DNA of 17,430 nt from DASUTB01 sp036374835 (GCA_036374835.1 DASUTB010000088.1:1-17430), one strand, 5' to 3'; shown: positions 1 to 7,672, numbered from the stretch's first letter. Numbers and translations are program-made. The notes: generated by a model from the sequence alone, not told the origin.

Positions 1-34
1 CGCCGGATTCAGACTTGGCACTCTGCGTGGACAT
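1..34 (-). CDS. Partial CDS, N-terminus only
   Basis: An ATG on the minus strand at 34-32 opens a frame reading MSTQSAKSESG and runs off the left edge. It is preceded by a purine-rich AAAGGA (about 47-52) nine bases upstream, which is a good ribosome-binding site. It lies about 140 bp downstream of the IclR gene in the same direction, so it may be the next gene of that unit. Eleven codons are too few to identify a product. Confidence 0.4.
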   Translation of the reverse strand, partial: MSTQSAKSESG

Positions 35-177
35 ATTCAGCGTTCCTTTCCGCTCTTAGGGCTCGGCATCGTGCCGCCCTTCCACAGAAACGCTAGAGGT
101 GCCGACACCGTGGCGCTTCTCGATTCCTGATCGGATCGGAACGCAGCCGAGGCGCTCGAGCGCCAGAAGACGCCGTC

Positions 178-1047
178 CTAGGCAGAACGGACGTGGTAAC
201 TCTCCGCAGCCCTGGACGGGTGGCCGCCGCCATGAGCCGGAGAACCATGCGTCTGAGTGTGCGGAGAGTTCGCCGACGGAGCGCCAAGGGCACGCGAGAT
301 GGCCCGTGCGGTCGTCGCCAGTGCAGGCACCAGTGCGCGTGGCGAGACGGACCCTGCCTTGACGGTCACGCCCATCGCGGCCACCACGTGATCCTTCGGT
401 CCGCGCAGCGGCACCGCAAGTGCCAACGCGTCCTCCGGAGTCAGCTGCCCTTCGGCGATCGCCACGCCGGTCTGCCGGACTTCGGCAAGGACACGGCGCA
501 GCTTGTCCGGGTCCGTGATCGTCCGGGGGGTGAACCTCCGCAGCTTCGTCGCCAGCACCTCTTCACGGAACTCCGGCGACGCGAAGGCGAGCAGCACCTG
601 GCCGGTGCCGGTAGCGTGCAGCGGCCACCGTCCGCCGATCCGGCTGAGCACACGGACGCAGTCGCGCGCGAGCAGGGATTCGACGTAGATGACGTCGTGG
701 CCGTCGCGCACCGCCAGGTGGACGTTTGCGTTGGTGGCGTGCTGGAGGTCGCCGAGATACGGGAGCGCAACCTCGCGGAGCCGCAGACCACGCGGTGTCA
801 GCGAGCCGAGCTCCAGGATTCGCAGGCCGATGGAATAGCGCCCGTCGATCGCGCGGTCGAGGGCGCCCCAGTCGCGCAGCTCGCCGACCAGGCGGTGCGT
901 CGTTGACAGTGTGAGGCCCGAACGCCGGCTGATCTCACTCAACGTCAGCGAAAGATCATCCGGCCCGAAGACCTCGAGCACCGCCAGCATCCGCTGCCCG
1001 GCCGTCATTCTGTCGTTTTTCGCCGTGCGGATCGGGGTGACGGTCAT
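178..1047 (-). CDS. IclR-family transcriptional regulator
   Basis: A 289-aa one-component regulator. Residues about 17-75 form the winged helix-turn-helix (LTLSEISRRSGLTLSTTHRLVGEL in part, then the wing DGRYSIGLRILELG). Residues about 90-260 are the IclR effector-binding domain, including VHLAVRDGHDVIYVESL and the LHATGTGQVLLAF segment typical of the family. The chosen ATG at 1047 follows AAGGGAG (1053-1059) with a 5-nt spacer; a frame 23 codons longer has no such site. The last 30 or so residues are a His/Gly/Ser/Pro-rich tail beyond the normal family end. The gene is divergent from the three-gene operon starting near 1318, which is the usual arrangement for an IclR regulator and its catabolic target. 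The effector is unknown, and activator or repressor action cannot be read from sequence. Confidence 0.93.
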   Translation of the reverse strand: MTVTPIRTAKNDRMTAGQRMLAVLEVFGPDDLSLTLSEISRRSGLTLSTTHRLVGELRDWGALDRAIDGRYSIGLRILELGSLTPRGLRLREVALPYLGDLQHATNANVHLAVRDGHDVIYVESLLARDCVRVLSRIGGRWPLHATGTGQVLLAFASPEFREEVLATKLRRFTPRTITDPDKLRRVLAEVRQTGVAIAEGQLTPEDALALAVPLRGPKDHVVAAMGVTVKAGSVSPRALVPALATTARAISRALGAPSANSPHTQTHGSPAHGGGHPSRAAESYHVRSA

Positions 1048-1317
1048 GGCGGCTCCCTTGCTCGCGTCGCGATTATCACCACGCCCAGGCTCGGGACGAA
1101 AGGCTGACTTCCGCATGACGGAAGCTCACGCGTGATCGCAGCCGGTTCGTAATATTCCGCGAGCGTGCGCCGGAGTCCGTCTTCCACGACGCGGTAAGAC
1201 GCCTGCCGGGCGGACACGCTCCGGTTCTAGTGTCGTTCCGGTACGGCCAGCACCTGCTCCGCGCGGCCCGCCGATGACCAGCCAGATCGCCTCTAACGGG
1301 AGGGGGTGCCCAGCGCG
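1048..1317. promoter_or_regulatory. Divergent promoter region, IclR gene / catabolic operon
   Basis: This 270-bp gap separates two head-to-head units. For the IclR side (minus), GATAAT (complement of 1072-1077) is a good -10 hexamer about 25 bases before the ATG. No convincing -35 is seen. For the operon side (plus), TAATAT at 1150-1155 and TAGTGT at 1228-1233 are possible -10 hexamers without clear -35 boxes. A perfect inverted repeat at 1108-1124 is listed separately. GGAGGGGG at 1299-1306 is the likely ribosome-binding site of the operon. Promoter calls are by eye only. Confidence 0.5.
1108..1124. promoter_or_regulatory. Candidate IclR operator (inverted repeat)
   Basis: CTTCCG-CATGA-CGGAAG is a perfect 6-bp inverted repeat with a 5-bp centre, lying between the IclR gene and the divergent operon. 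IclR-family proteins commonly bind short palindromes of the TTCC...GGAA kind near their own promoter. Assignment to this regulator is inference from position and symmetry. Confidence 0.55.
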
Positions 1318-2337
1318 GTGGACTATAGGGACGCACTCGACACGACCGCTCGGGCGATTGCCGACTCCATAACGACGCCTCGGGTTCCCAGCCCGGACTT
1401 CGTCCGCGCGGCCATCGGGCCCAACGACGGCCGCAGCTGGCCGCACGGACCGTCCGCTGTTCCGGCGAGCAAGGAGCGATCCGCCGAGTTCCTTGCCACG
1501 ACGGGACGGCCATCCGACGAAGTGATCGGCCGAGTCGAGCAGCTACGGCGAGAGGTGACCGTGGAGTTCGCCGCGAACAGCGCGGCGCAGGCCGGTTGCC
1601 TGCCCGAACAGTTCCCGGTCGTGCTCGCCGCCTGGGATGCGCTGATGCTGGAGCGCGCCGTGGTCGACGGCAGCTGGCAGATCACCAGCGGCCGGGCGCC
1701 GCTGATCGTGGTCAACGGCCCGGTGCGGCACCGACTCGGATTCAGCAGCGCTGCCGGCGCCATGGGACCGGGATTCCGCGCGAACGCGGCAGTCGCCCGT
1801 GCGATTGAACTGATCGTCTTCAATGCGTACGGCGTGCGGGCACCCGTCTTCGAGCGAACCATGCATGGCAGCCCCGGACGTTGGGCGATGTGCCTGGCCG
1901 AGAACGAAGAGCAAAGCCCGTGGGAGCCGCTCTCGACTGATGGCGGACTGTCACCCGAGACTGACGGCGTCTCCGCCACTCTGGTGCGTTCGTTCGACTT
2001 CATCGACAACCGAGACGTGCGGGATCCCGACTCATTGCTCGCGGACCTTGCCGACACGATCGTCAGGACGGACTCGCCGGCGTTCGGGAACGCTTCGGCC
2101 GGGATCATCCTCTGCCCCGAGCACGCTCGGCTACTCGGCGAGGCGGGAATGACCAAATACGACGTCCGGCGATGGCTCGAGCGGGATGCCGACCTGGCCA
2201 GTGATCCGATGATTGTGGTGGCCAATGTGCGCAGCACCGGCATCTCGACCGTCGTCCGGCTGGTGACCAGATGGTCGCACGTCACCGCCCGAGTAGAGCA
2301 GCTAAGGATCGCCGAAGTGAAGGAGATACACCCATGA
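1318..2337 (+). CDS. Conserved protein of unknown function (GPGFRAN/AENEEQSPWEP family)
   Basis: About 339 aa, soluble, no signal peptide or membrane segment. Conserved-looking blocks are AAQAGCLPEQFPVVLAAW (about residues 89-106, with Cys94), VVNGPV (131-136), GAMGPGFRANAA (147-158), and AMCLAENEEQSPWEP (190-204, with Cys192). The density of Gly, Asn, Glu and Cys motifs suggests an enzyme. I recall the same blocks in proteins annotated as hypothetical in actinobacteria and proteobacteria, in part near UGSC-motif (seleno)proteins, but I know of no established reaction. Start: GTG at 1318 lies 11-14 nt after GGAGGGGG; an upstream in-frame GTG at 1306 is too close to that site. The stop overlaps the start of the next gene (ATGA). 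It is the first gene of the operon facing the IclR regulator, so a catabolic role is likely but not shown. Confidence 0.85.
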   Translation: MDYRDALDTTARAIADSITTPRVPSPDFVRAAIGPNDGRSWPHGPSAVPASKERSAEFLATTGRPSDEVIGRVEQLRREVTVEFAANSAAQAGCLPEQFPVVLAAWDALMLERAVVDGSWQITSGRAPLIVVNGPVRHRLGFSSAAGAMGPGFRANAAVARAIELIVFNAYGVRAPVFERTMHGSPGRWAMCLAENEEQSPWEPLSTDGGLSPETDGVSATLVRSFDFIDNRDVRDPDSLLADLADTIVRTDSPAFGNASAGIILCPEHARLLGEAGMTKYDVRRWLERDADLASDPMIVVANVRSTGISTVVRLVTRWSHVTARVEQLRIAEVKEIHP

Positions 2338-2576
2338 CCATCGACCACGCGGAACTGGAGGAGTTCCGCAAGTCACTGGCCACGGACGGCTATCAGCTGA
2401 ACGTCGACGTCAACGCCGATTCGGCCAGCGTCAGCATCGTCGCCGGCCCGGATGCGTGTGACGACTGCCTGGTCTCCAAGGAGATGATGCGGGCGATGCT
2501 CGCGCCCGTGCTCGGCGTGGCCGAAGACGACATCGAGCTGAGCTACCCGGCAGACCACGGCGCCAAGGAGCACTGA
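2334..2576 (+). CDS. Small CxxC protein, partner of upstream gene
   Basis: An 80-aa acidic protein. Its ATG overlaps the stop of the preceding gene (ATGA at 2334-2337), and GAAGGAG lies just upstream, so translation is probably coupled. The visible motif is GPDACDDC with Cys42 and Cys45, set after predicted beta strands (QLNVDV, ASVSIVAG) and before a helix (SKEMMRAMLAPVLG) and another strand (DIELSYP). This strand-CxxC-helix-strand order resembles the NifU C-terminal scaffold or a thioredoxin-like redox site, but the similarity is of layout only. The strict coupling suggests a small subunit, metal or Fe-S carrier, or redox partner of the 339-aa protein. No family is recognised with certainty. 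Confidence 0.85.
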   Translation: MTIDHAELEEFRKSLATDGYQLNVDVNADSASVSIVAGPDACDDCLVSKEMMRAMLAPVLGVAEDDIELSYPADHGAKEH

Positions 2577-2581
2577 GTCAG

Positions 2582-3520
2582 GTGGAGATCTCCCTCGACG
2601 GCAAGGTCGCGCTCGTCACCGGCGTCGGCCCGAACATCGGCAGCGGCGTCGCCCTGGCGCTCGCGAAGTATGGCGCCAAGGTCGCCTGCAACGACGTTGA
2701 CGAGACGGCCATCAAGGCCTGCATCGACCGGATCGAGCGCAACGGCGGCGAGGCCATGGCCGCGCCCGGCGACGTCACCGACGAGAACTCAGTGATCGGC
2801 TACATCGACACGGTGCTCGCACGGTGGGGACGGATCGACATCCTGGTCAACAACGCCGCGATCCTGGGCGGACGTGGAGTCCTCGATGAGACCGCCGAAG
2901 ACTTCGAACGCGCGGTACGGGTCGCCTCGCTCGGGTACTTCCTGAACACCAAGCACGTGGGACGGGCGATGGCCCAGCGCGGCATCAAAGGCTCCATCGT
3001 GTGCATCTCCTCGTCCAACGGCTGGAACGGCTCGGCCGGAGTGATCGCGTACGCGTTCCACAAAGGCGGGGTCAACAACTTCGTCCGCGCCGCCGCCATG
3101 GACCTGGCCCCGTACGGCATCCGCGTCAACGGCTTCACCCCCACCGCACCCACACCGGACAACCCCGAACTGGTCGCCGAAATGAAGAAGGCCGGCCGCG
3201 ACCCAGAAGCCATGCTCAAGCCTGGCCCGAGCCGCGGCTGGATCGGTGGCGAGGCCGGCGACGAACCCTGGCGCAAACCCGCCCGCTGGACCGGCGACCG
3301 GATCCCCATGGTCCCCATGGGCACCACCGGAACACCCACCGACATCGGCCACGCCGTCGCCTGGCTCTGCTCCGACTACGCCCGCCTCATCACCGGCACC
3401 GACCTCGTCGTCGACGGCGGCGCCCGCGCCAAGAACTTCGCCTACACGCCCGCGGCCCCGGACGACATCGCCGGCCCGCTCCCCCTCATTCCACTCGATA
3501 ACACGCCTATGCCGGACTAG
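2582..3520 (+). CDS. SDR-family NAD(P)-dependent oxidoreductase
   Basis: A 312-aa classical short-chain dehydrogenase/reductase. The dinucleotide-binding motif TGVGPNIGSG is at residues 13-22, and the acidic residues of NDVD (37-40) end the second strand, which suggests NAD preference. Asn90 lies in the NNAA motif, the catalytic Ser lies among Ser143-145, and Tyr157/Lys161 form YxxxK. The C-terminal TGTDLVVDGG is at about 271-280. Between residues about 190 and 245 there is an enlarged substrate loop rich in Pro, Gly and Trp, making it about 60 residues longer than a minimal SDR. The start is GTG at 2582, five bases after the previous stop, with AAGGAG at 2565-2570. As third gene of the operon it probably oxidises a hydroxyl group in the same pathway; the substrate is unknown. 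Confidence 0.93.
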   Translation: MEISLDGKVALVTGVGPNIGSGVALALAKYGAKVACNDVDETAIKACIDRIERNGGEAMAAPGDVTDENSVIGYIDTVLARWGRIDILVNNAAILGGRGVLDETAEDFERAVRVASLGYFLNTKHVGRAMAQRGIKGSIVCISSSNGWNGSAGVIAYAFHKGGVNNFVRAAAMDLAPYGIRVNGFTPTAPTPDNPELVAEMKKAGRDPEAMLKPGPSRGWIGGEAGDEPWRKPARWTGDRIPMVPMGTTGTPTDIGHAVAWLCSDYARLITGTDLVVDGGARAKNFAYTPAAPDDIAGPLPLIPLDNTPMPD

Positions 3521-3563
3521 CACTCGCGCTCTCCTTCTGCGACTGCGAGCTGGCGCTAAGTCC

Positions 3564-3598
3564 ACCGGCCGCAAAGTGGTGCTCACACGATGGCCGGT
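3564..3598. terminator. Possible bidirectional terminator hairpin
   Basis: ACCGGCC (3564-3570) and GGCCGGT (3592-3598) form a perfect 7-bp inverted repeat with a 21-nt loop, between the convergent SDR and GGDEF genes. There is no T-run on either side and the loop is long, so the call rests mainly on position. Confidence 0.3.
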
Positions 3599-3604
3599 CC
3601 GGGT

Positions 3605-4588
3605 TTATGCGGAATCGGTCGTGAAGTTTCTCTTCGCAGCAGCCAGGATGTTCCCCTCGATGCTGCCTGGATGGAAGCGCTCATCGTCGAAGGCGACAGG
3701 AGTCCTGTCGTCACCTTGAATTCGCCCCCAGTCGACAAGTGACTCGCTCCCCACTGCCGTCGTCCTGGCGAGGCACATCGATACGCGCTCGGTAGCGGAC
3801 TCGAAGGACTCGTCCTTACCGAGGGCGATCAGGCCTGCCCTGAAGCCGAATGGGTGCGGAGAATCCAGGACCCGGATCGCCATCTCGTCGAAGGCCTTCG
3901 CTCGACTATGCAGCCTGTTTAGGTAACCGAGACCGTCGATCACTGTTCCGCGCAGCAAGATATAGAACTCGTCACCGCCAGCATTGCGGCGGAAGGCCTT
4001 GACCGCTCCCGAGGCCGATCCGCTATTCGATCCACGAGAACCGCTATTGATCGGCCGATCTTTATAGATGTGCTCATTGCGGCGGCTGTCGCCGGAGATC
4101 ATCGACGAGAAGGTGCGTAGGTACTCGTCGCCCTTCCAGTGACTGTGCTTCTTGTTCACAGCACCGAAGTCCCGCAGGTCCATGAGAATGAGACAGTGGT
4201 TGTCGTGGGCGCCGCTGGACAGTTCACGCTTAAGCGCGTTGGAGTTGGGAAGCCCAGTGATGGGGTCGTAATACGCCAGGTCCTCGAGGTTAGAGACGAA
4301 GTCGGCAAGATTGCGAGCCTCGCTTCGCCAGTACGAGACGTCGTCCCACATGCGTTTGTTCTCGAAGTACATATATATGACGTACGAAGCGACGACGCCC
4401 GCCAGTGCGATGGCTGCGATAACGACAATCCAGACAGGGAACCGGACCTCACGCGTCGCCTCGTCGAAGTTGAAGGCCGCGACGGTGGCAAGGAATGCGA
4501 CGAACGCGCCAGTGGCGGCCGCCGCGCGCGTCAATACCGCCCTGGTCCTCGCAAGTGCGTCCGTCGGATCCCTCTCGTCCTTGCCCAC
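3605..4588 (-). CDS. Membrane-anchored GGDEF-domain protein (probable diguanylate cyclase)
   Basis: A 327-aa protein. Two hydrophobic segments (about 24-40 and 51-73) anchor it in the membrane, followed by a short helical linker (about 75-105) and the GGDEF domain, which starts at DPITGLPNSNALKREL. Metal and substrate residues are present: Asp137, Phe141, Asn145, and Gly153-Asp154 in the LMDLRDFGAVNK...WKGD stretch, then an intact GGDEF at 204-208 and AGLIAL strand later. So c-di-GMP synthesis from two GTP is plausible. Odd points are a Ser/Gly/Asn/Arg-rich insertion at about 170-198 just before the GGDEF loop, and no visible RxxD inhibitory site upstream of it. There is no EAL domain or separate sensory domain. 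The start is GTG at 4588, six bases after a TAGAAT -10 box, so the mRNA is probably leaderless. Confidence 0.88.
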   Translation of the reverse strand: MGKDERDPTDALARTRAVLTRAAAATGAFVAFLATVAAFNFDEATREVRFPVWIVVIAAIALAGVVASYVIYMYFENKRMWDDVSYWRSEARNLADFVSNLEDLAYYDPITGLPNSNALKRELSSGAHDNHCLILMDLRDFGAVNKKHSHWKGDEYLRTFSSMISGDSRRNEHIYKDRPINSGSRGSNSGSASGAVKAFRRNAGGDEFYILLRGTVIDGLGYLNRLHSRAKAFDEMAIRVLDSPHPFGFRAGLIALGKDESFESATERVSMCLARTTAVGSESLVDWGRIQGDDRTPVAFDDERFHPGSIEGNILAAAKRNFTTDSA

Positions 4589-4594
4589 CGACGC

Positions 4595-4600
4595 ATTCTA
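4595..4600 (-). promoter_or_regulatory. -10 box of leaderless promoter for GGDEF gene
   Basis: TAGAAT on the minus strand ends six bases before the GTG start, placing transcription start at or next to the start codon. There is no Shine-Dalgarno sequence. TAnnnT at this spacing is the usual actinobacterial leaderless arrangement. TTGACC (complement of 4622-4627) could be a -35 but its spacing of 21 bp is long. Confidence 0.5.
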
Positions 4601-4651
4601 AGCGCTCAGGCTGATGGGCCTGGTCAAGTCAGGTGCGAGGAATGCCAATGG

Positions 4652-4954
4652 TCACAGATCGATTAGTTCGACGATTACTGTCGCCATGTCACCTACGTCG
4701 AGGCCCTCGGCCTTACGGACGGCACGCTTGATCGGCAGCACGTAGCTGCCACGACCACTATCCGGGAAGATCGACGTGGTCCACGTGGTGGCGCCGACCG
4801 TCGCCCGAACCCGGGCGGAACCAAAGCCGCGCGATGGTTCGCCTGCCAAGCCACGGATGTCATCCGATGTCCCGACCGGCAGGCTTACGAACGTCCAGGT
4901 GTCGGAGCGACGAGCGTCCCACATCCACAGCTCGGCTTCGAAGGTGACCACCAC
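4652..4954 (-). CDS. DUF1905 domain protein
   Basis: A small protein matching DUF1905 over its whole length (about 100 aa). It begins with TFEAELW, then WTFVSLP, RGFGSARVRATVG, TWTTSIFP, YVLPIKRAVRKAEGL and a final GDMATVIVELIDL. The family adopts a small beta barrel and is sometimes fused to a YdeI/OmpD-associated domain; its role is not established. The frame is open upstream to a TTG at 5002, but the added 16 residues are not family-like and that start has no ribosome-binding site. A GTG at 4954 (or 4951) is therefore preferred, with low certainty. It is divergent from the next gene. Confidence 0.82.
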   Translation of the reverse strand: MVVTFEAELWMWDARRSDTWTFVSLPVGTSDDIRGLAGEPSRGFGSARVRATVGATTWTTSIFPDSGRGSYVLPIKRAVRKAEGLDVGDMATVIVELIDL

Positions 4955-5070
4955 GAGCTCAGCTTCACATACGGCTCCGACAAGCTTGGTGTAGCGCGGC
5001 AATGATGAAACTTGCAGCGCACCTAGACGTAGCCGGTGAGTATGCGTCTCTTAGGCGGCACGATAGTCGT

Positions 5071-5745
5071 GTGGCGCTGACACCGTGTTCTGACCTGTCG
5101 GCAGCGAGCTGGGTCATGTCCAGCGAGCTGCCGTGGCATCAGCTGGTCGGCTTTGGACCTGCTGGATTCCCGGCGTATGCGAGACTCCGGTTCTTGCCCG
5201 ATCCCGCCTACGAGGGCCAAAGCGAGAACGAGGTCCACGCCGAGGTCGATACTCCGGCTGAAACTGCCCGACTACGTGCCGTCCTAGCGAGGCTGACAGC
5301 CCATACCCGCTCGCCCGACGACTGCTACTTCTGCCTCTGGGATGGCTGGGGTTCGGACATCTGGGGTGGCGACGGCGCACGGGTCGTCAACATGCAGACA
5401 GGTGCCATTCGAAGGGAGCCGCAGATCGCACCGGCGTTCCCGGCGTCGGTGCTGCACGGACCGAAGGTCGTCGTCCCGAACCGCGCGTATTTCCTGTTCC
5501 GAGGACCCCTGTCCGACTTCGGTGATTGGGGAGCGGCTGAGGAGCGGCCGGGGCAGCCCCGAATGTGGATGCCTGACCCCGCATTCATCTGGCCCGCCGA
5601 TCACGCCTGGTGCGTCGCCAACGACGTCGACCCACACTGGGCCGGAATCGGAGCCGACGTGCCTGCCATCGATGAGCTGCTGGCCGATCCACGTCTCGAC
5701 GTCGTTGTCGCCGACCCGCACACGGATCAGCCCGTCTACCGGTAG
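5071..5745 (+). CDS. Conserved actinobacterial protein of unknown function
   Basis: About 224 aa from the preferred GTG at 5071; the frame is open back to ATG at 5002. Recognisable blocks include PWHQLVGFGPAGFPAYARLRF, a Trp-rich stretch around CYFCLWDGWG, PNRAYFLFRGPL, and near the C-terminus MWMPDPAFIWPADHAWCVANDVDPHW. I recall similar sequences as hypothetical proteins in many actinobacteria; no reaction or fold is known to me. There is no signal peptide or membrane segment. The many Trp and aromatic residues suggest a compact soluble domain. Start choice: neither ATG at 5002/5005 nor GTG at 5071 has a strong ribosome-binding site. The later start leaves about 116 bp for divergent promoters with the DUF1905 gene. 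It converges on the M48 peptidase gene, with 40 bp between. Confidence 0.75.
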   Translation: MALTPCSDLSAASWVMSSELPWHQLVGFGPAGFPAYARLRFLPDPAYEGQSENEVHAEVDTPAETARLRAVLARLTAHTRSPDDCYFCLWDGWGSDIWGGDGARVVNMQTGAIRREPQIAPAFPASVLHGPKVVVPNRAYFLFRGPLSDFGDWGAAEERPGQPRMWMPDPAFIWPADHAWCVANDVDPHWAGIGADVPAIDELLADPRLDVVVADPHTDQPVYR

Positions 5746-5785
5746 GCGCGAACCCGCCTCGTAGGCCGCTGTCGCGGGCCGAGCC

Positions 5786-7672
5786 TCAGCTTGCGGCTGT
5801 TGCTTGAGCAGGTTGCCGGGACGGGTCGGACGCCGCCACGCTGTTCAGCACCTGCGCCAAAGCGGCCCAGCCCTCGCCAACCTGATCGCACTGGCCACCC
5901 CACCTGATCTTCAGTCTGCTGCCGTCGTCCAGGCGAAGCTCGTACCGGACCGGGAACCGGCTTTGAAGCCAGGCCGCCATGATCTCCTCGAGATGTATGA
6001 ACCGGCTCCCGGCGAGGCCGGCCAAGTCGTCCAGGGCGGCACCGGAAACCAGCTGTTCCATCCGTGGCTTCGACTTGCGCACCTTGAGCCGTGGCAAACC
6101 GGGAATGACCACAAGACCTGTGTCGAGCACCAGAACGTCCGACCGGCGACCGTCCACTACGACGTTGACCAGCCCGGCCAGGACTCTGGCGCCGGCCGTG
6201 GACGCTTTCTGCTCGACGGTAGAGACGGCGGCCGGATCGATCCTGTAGTGCGCGAGGGCGGTTCGGGCAGCGGGTACCGTCTCCGGTTGAATTGCCTTGA
6301 CGGCGATGCCGGACAGATCGAGCGGCCGGCCGTCGGCAAGGCAGAGCGAGGCAGGACCGGACCACGAAAGGCGCCAGGCGGCGACGCCCGACCTCACCGC
6401 GGCCAGCTCGAAGAGAAGCTGCATGGTCTCTTGGAGCCGATTGCCGAGCTCGTCCGCCTGTGCTTCGGGATAGACGTGCCGAGCGAGCTCGGGTCCCCAT
6501 CCCGCCGCAATTGCATCCAGCACTGCCGGTAGCCCGCCCTGGACGCCGGTGAGACGGGCGACCGCTCGGAAGACGCGGTCGGCCTCGCGCTGGAGTTGGT
6601 ACTGGATTGCGAGCGGCGCGTAGGAGTCGATCGGAATCCGGACGTTGTCGCCGAAGTCGAATGCCTTCTGCTCGACGGCGTCGAACAGCTGATCCGGCGA
6701 ATCGAGCAAAACGGACGCCCGGCGATTGTCCGCCACCGCGCCGGGATCCGCCTCACTCTTTACGAGTTTGATCCGCTGCGCGATCGGCGGATGGGAATCC
6801 CACGGGGAGGTTTCCGCTGGTGGATTGTGTCGCAACGGCGCCAGCTCGTTCCGCCGGCCCTCCAGCAGGTGTGGAAAGGCCTGGAGTACATCGATCGGTG
6901 CGTAGCCGGCCTCGAGGCCAGGCTCGACGTACGTCGTCAGGTAGAACTGCCATGCGGCATCCAGCACTGGAAGCTCGCGCAACGCACTGGCCAACGCGTA
7001 ACCACCCGCGACTCGAGCCGCGGCGCGATCAGCCTCCACCTCCTGGCGCCGGCTCACCGCGAGCGATACCAGCAGGTAGAGGCGGAAGTACCCGCGCAGC
7101 ATCCATCCGGCGAGGCTGGTCGGCCCTACCTGCCGGATGGTCCCAGCGATCGCATCCTGGCCGCGATACGTCAGCGCGCCGAGCCGGGTGTGGCTGTGCG
7201 AATAGTGGCCGAACTCGTGCGCAAGGACGGCCCGCAGCTGGCTCACCGTCAGCGCCTGCAGTAACGGGACGCCGATATAGAGGTACCGGCGTCCTCCAAT
7301 CATGCCCAGCAGGAAGGTTCGCTCCGAGACCGCCGCGTTCACCTCCGGCACGAGCCGGATCTCGTCCGGCGGCCGGGTGTCCACCGCCTCGGCGATCGCG
7401 CTGGCCTCCTCCCAGAGCGCAGGAGCTCGACCCGGCCGAACCTTGACGCCTGCCGGCGGTGGCGTCTTGGCCCGGATCAGTCGCCAAGTCGCCACGAGGA
7501 TCGCGAATGGCACCGCCAGCGTCACCAGCAGCAGCTTGCCGAGCACCGCTCCGGGCACGACCTCGATCAACATCCCCGTGACGACGAGCAGCGCTCCCGC
7601 GATGGCCAGGGCGTAGACGTAGAAGCCGGCCAGCATGGCAACGGACAACGCCGCTCGAACACTCGTTAGCAC
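5786..7672 (-). CDS. M48-family membrane metallopeptidase
   Basis: A 628-aa zinc metallopeptidase of the HtpX/Ste24 (M48) superfamily. Two N-terminal membrane segments (about residues 10-36 and 43-63) are followed by the peptidase domain. Its HEFGH motif is at 152-156 (zinc ligands His152 and His156, catalytic Glu153), and the third ligand Glu211 lies in EVEAD. Another hydrophobic stretch (RLYLLVSLAVS) precedes that glutamate. The C-terminal half (about 300-628) is a long extension seen in actinobacterial members and contains no motif I recognise; it is probably cytosolic. The start is GTG at 7672 because GGGGAGGG lies five bases before it; a GTG at 7693 in the same frame has no such site. 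Substrates are unknown; the family handles membrane-protein quality control. Confidence 0.9.
   Translation of the reverse strand: MLTSVRAALSVAMLAGFYVYALAIAGALLVVTGMLIEVVPGAVLGKLLLVTLAVPFAILVATWRLIRAKTPPPAGVKVRPGRAPALWEEASAIAEAVDTRPPDEIRLVPEVNAAVSERTFLLGMIGGRRYLYIGVPLLQALTVSQLRAVLAHEFGHYSHSHTRLGALTYRGQDAIAGTIRQVGPTSLAGWMLRGYFRLYLLVSLAVSRRQEVEADRAAARVAGGYALASALRELPVLDAAWQFYLTTYVEPGLEAGYAPIDVLQAFPHLLEGRRNELAPLRHNPPAETSPWDSHPPIAQRIKLVKSEADPGAVADNRRASVLLDSPDQLFDAVEQKAFDFGDNVRIPIDSYAPLAIQYQLQREADRVFRAVARLTGVQGGLPAVLDAIAAGWGPELARHVYPEAQADELGNRLQETMQLLFELAAVRSGVAAWRLSWSGPASLCLADGRPLDLSGIAVKAIQPETVPAARTALAHYRIDPAAVSTVEQKASTAGARVLAGLVNVVVDGRRSDVLVLDTGLVVIPGLPRLKVRKSKPRMEQLVSGAALDDLAGLAGSRFIHLEEIMAAWLQSRFPVRYELRLDDGSRLKIRWGGQCDQVGEGWAALAQVLNSVAASDPSRQPAQATAAS

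Noticed and set aside
64..76. CGGCA-TCG-TGCCG hairpin as terminator of the IclR gene
   Set aside because: The stem is only 5 bp with a 3-nt loop and no T-run, common by chance at this GC content.
193..906. Long plus-strand open frame over the IclR gene
   Set aside because: It is antisense to a clear IclR protein and its product is Arg/Gln/His-rich without any motif, typical of a shadow frame in GC-rich DNA.
1323..2348. 341-codon minus-strand open frame opposite the first operon gene
   Set aside because: The sequence is Ser/Thr/Arg-rich without motifs, while the plus-strand frame shows conserved blocks, operon coupling and a ribosome-binding site.
5744..5759. AGGCG-N6-CGCCT inverted repeat between convergent genes
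   Set aside because: A 5-bp stem without a T-run, partly inside the stop region of the plus-strand gene, is too weak to call a terminator.
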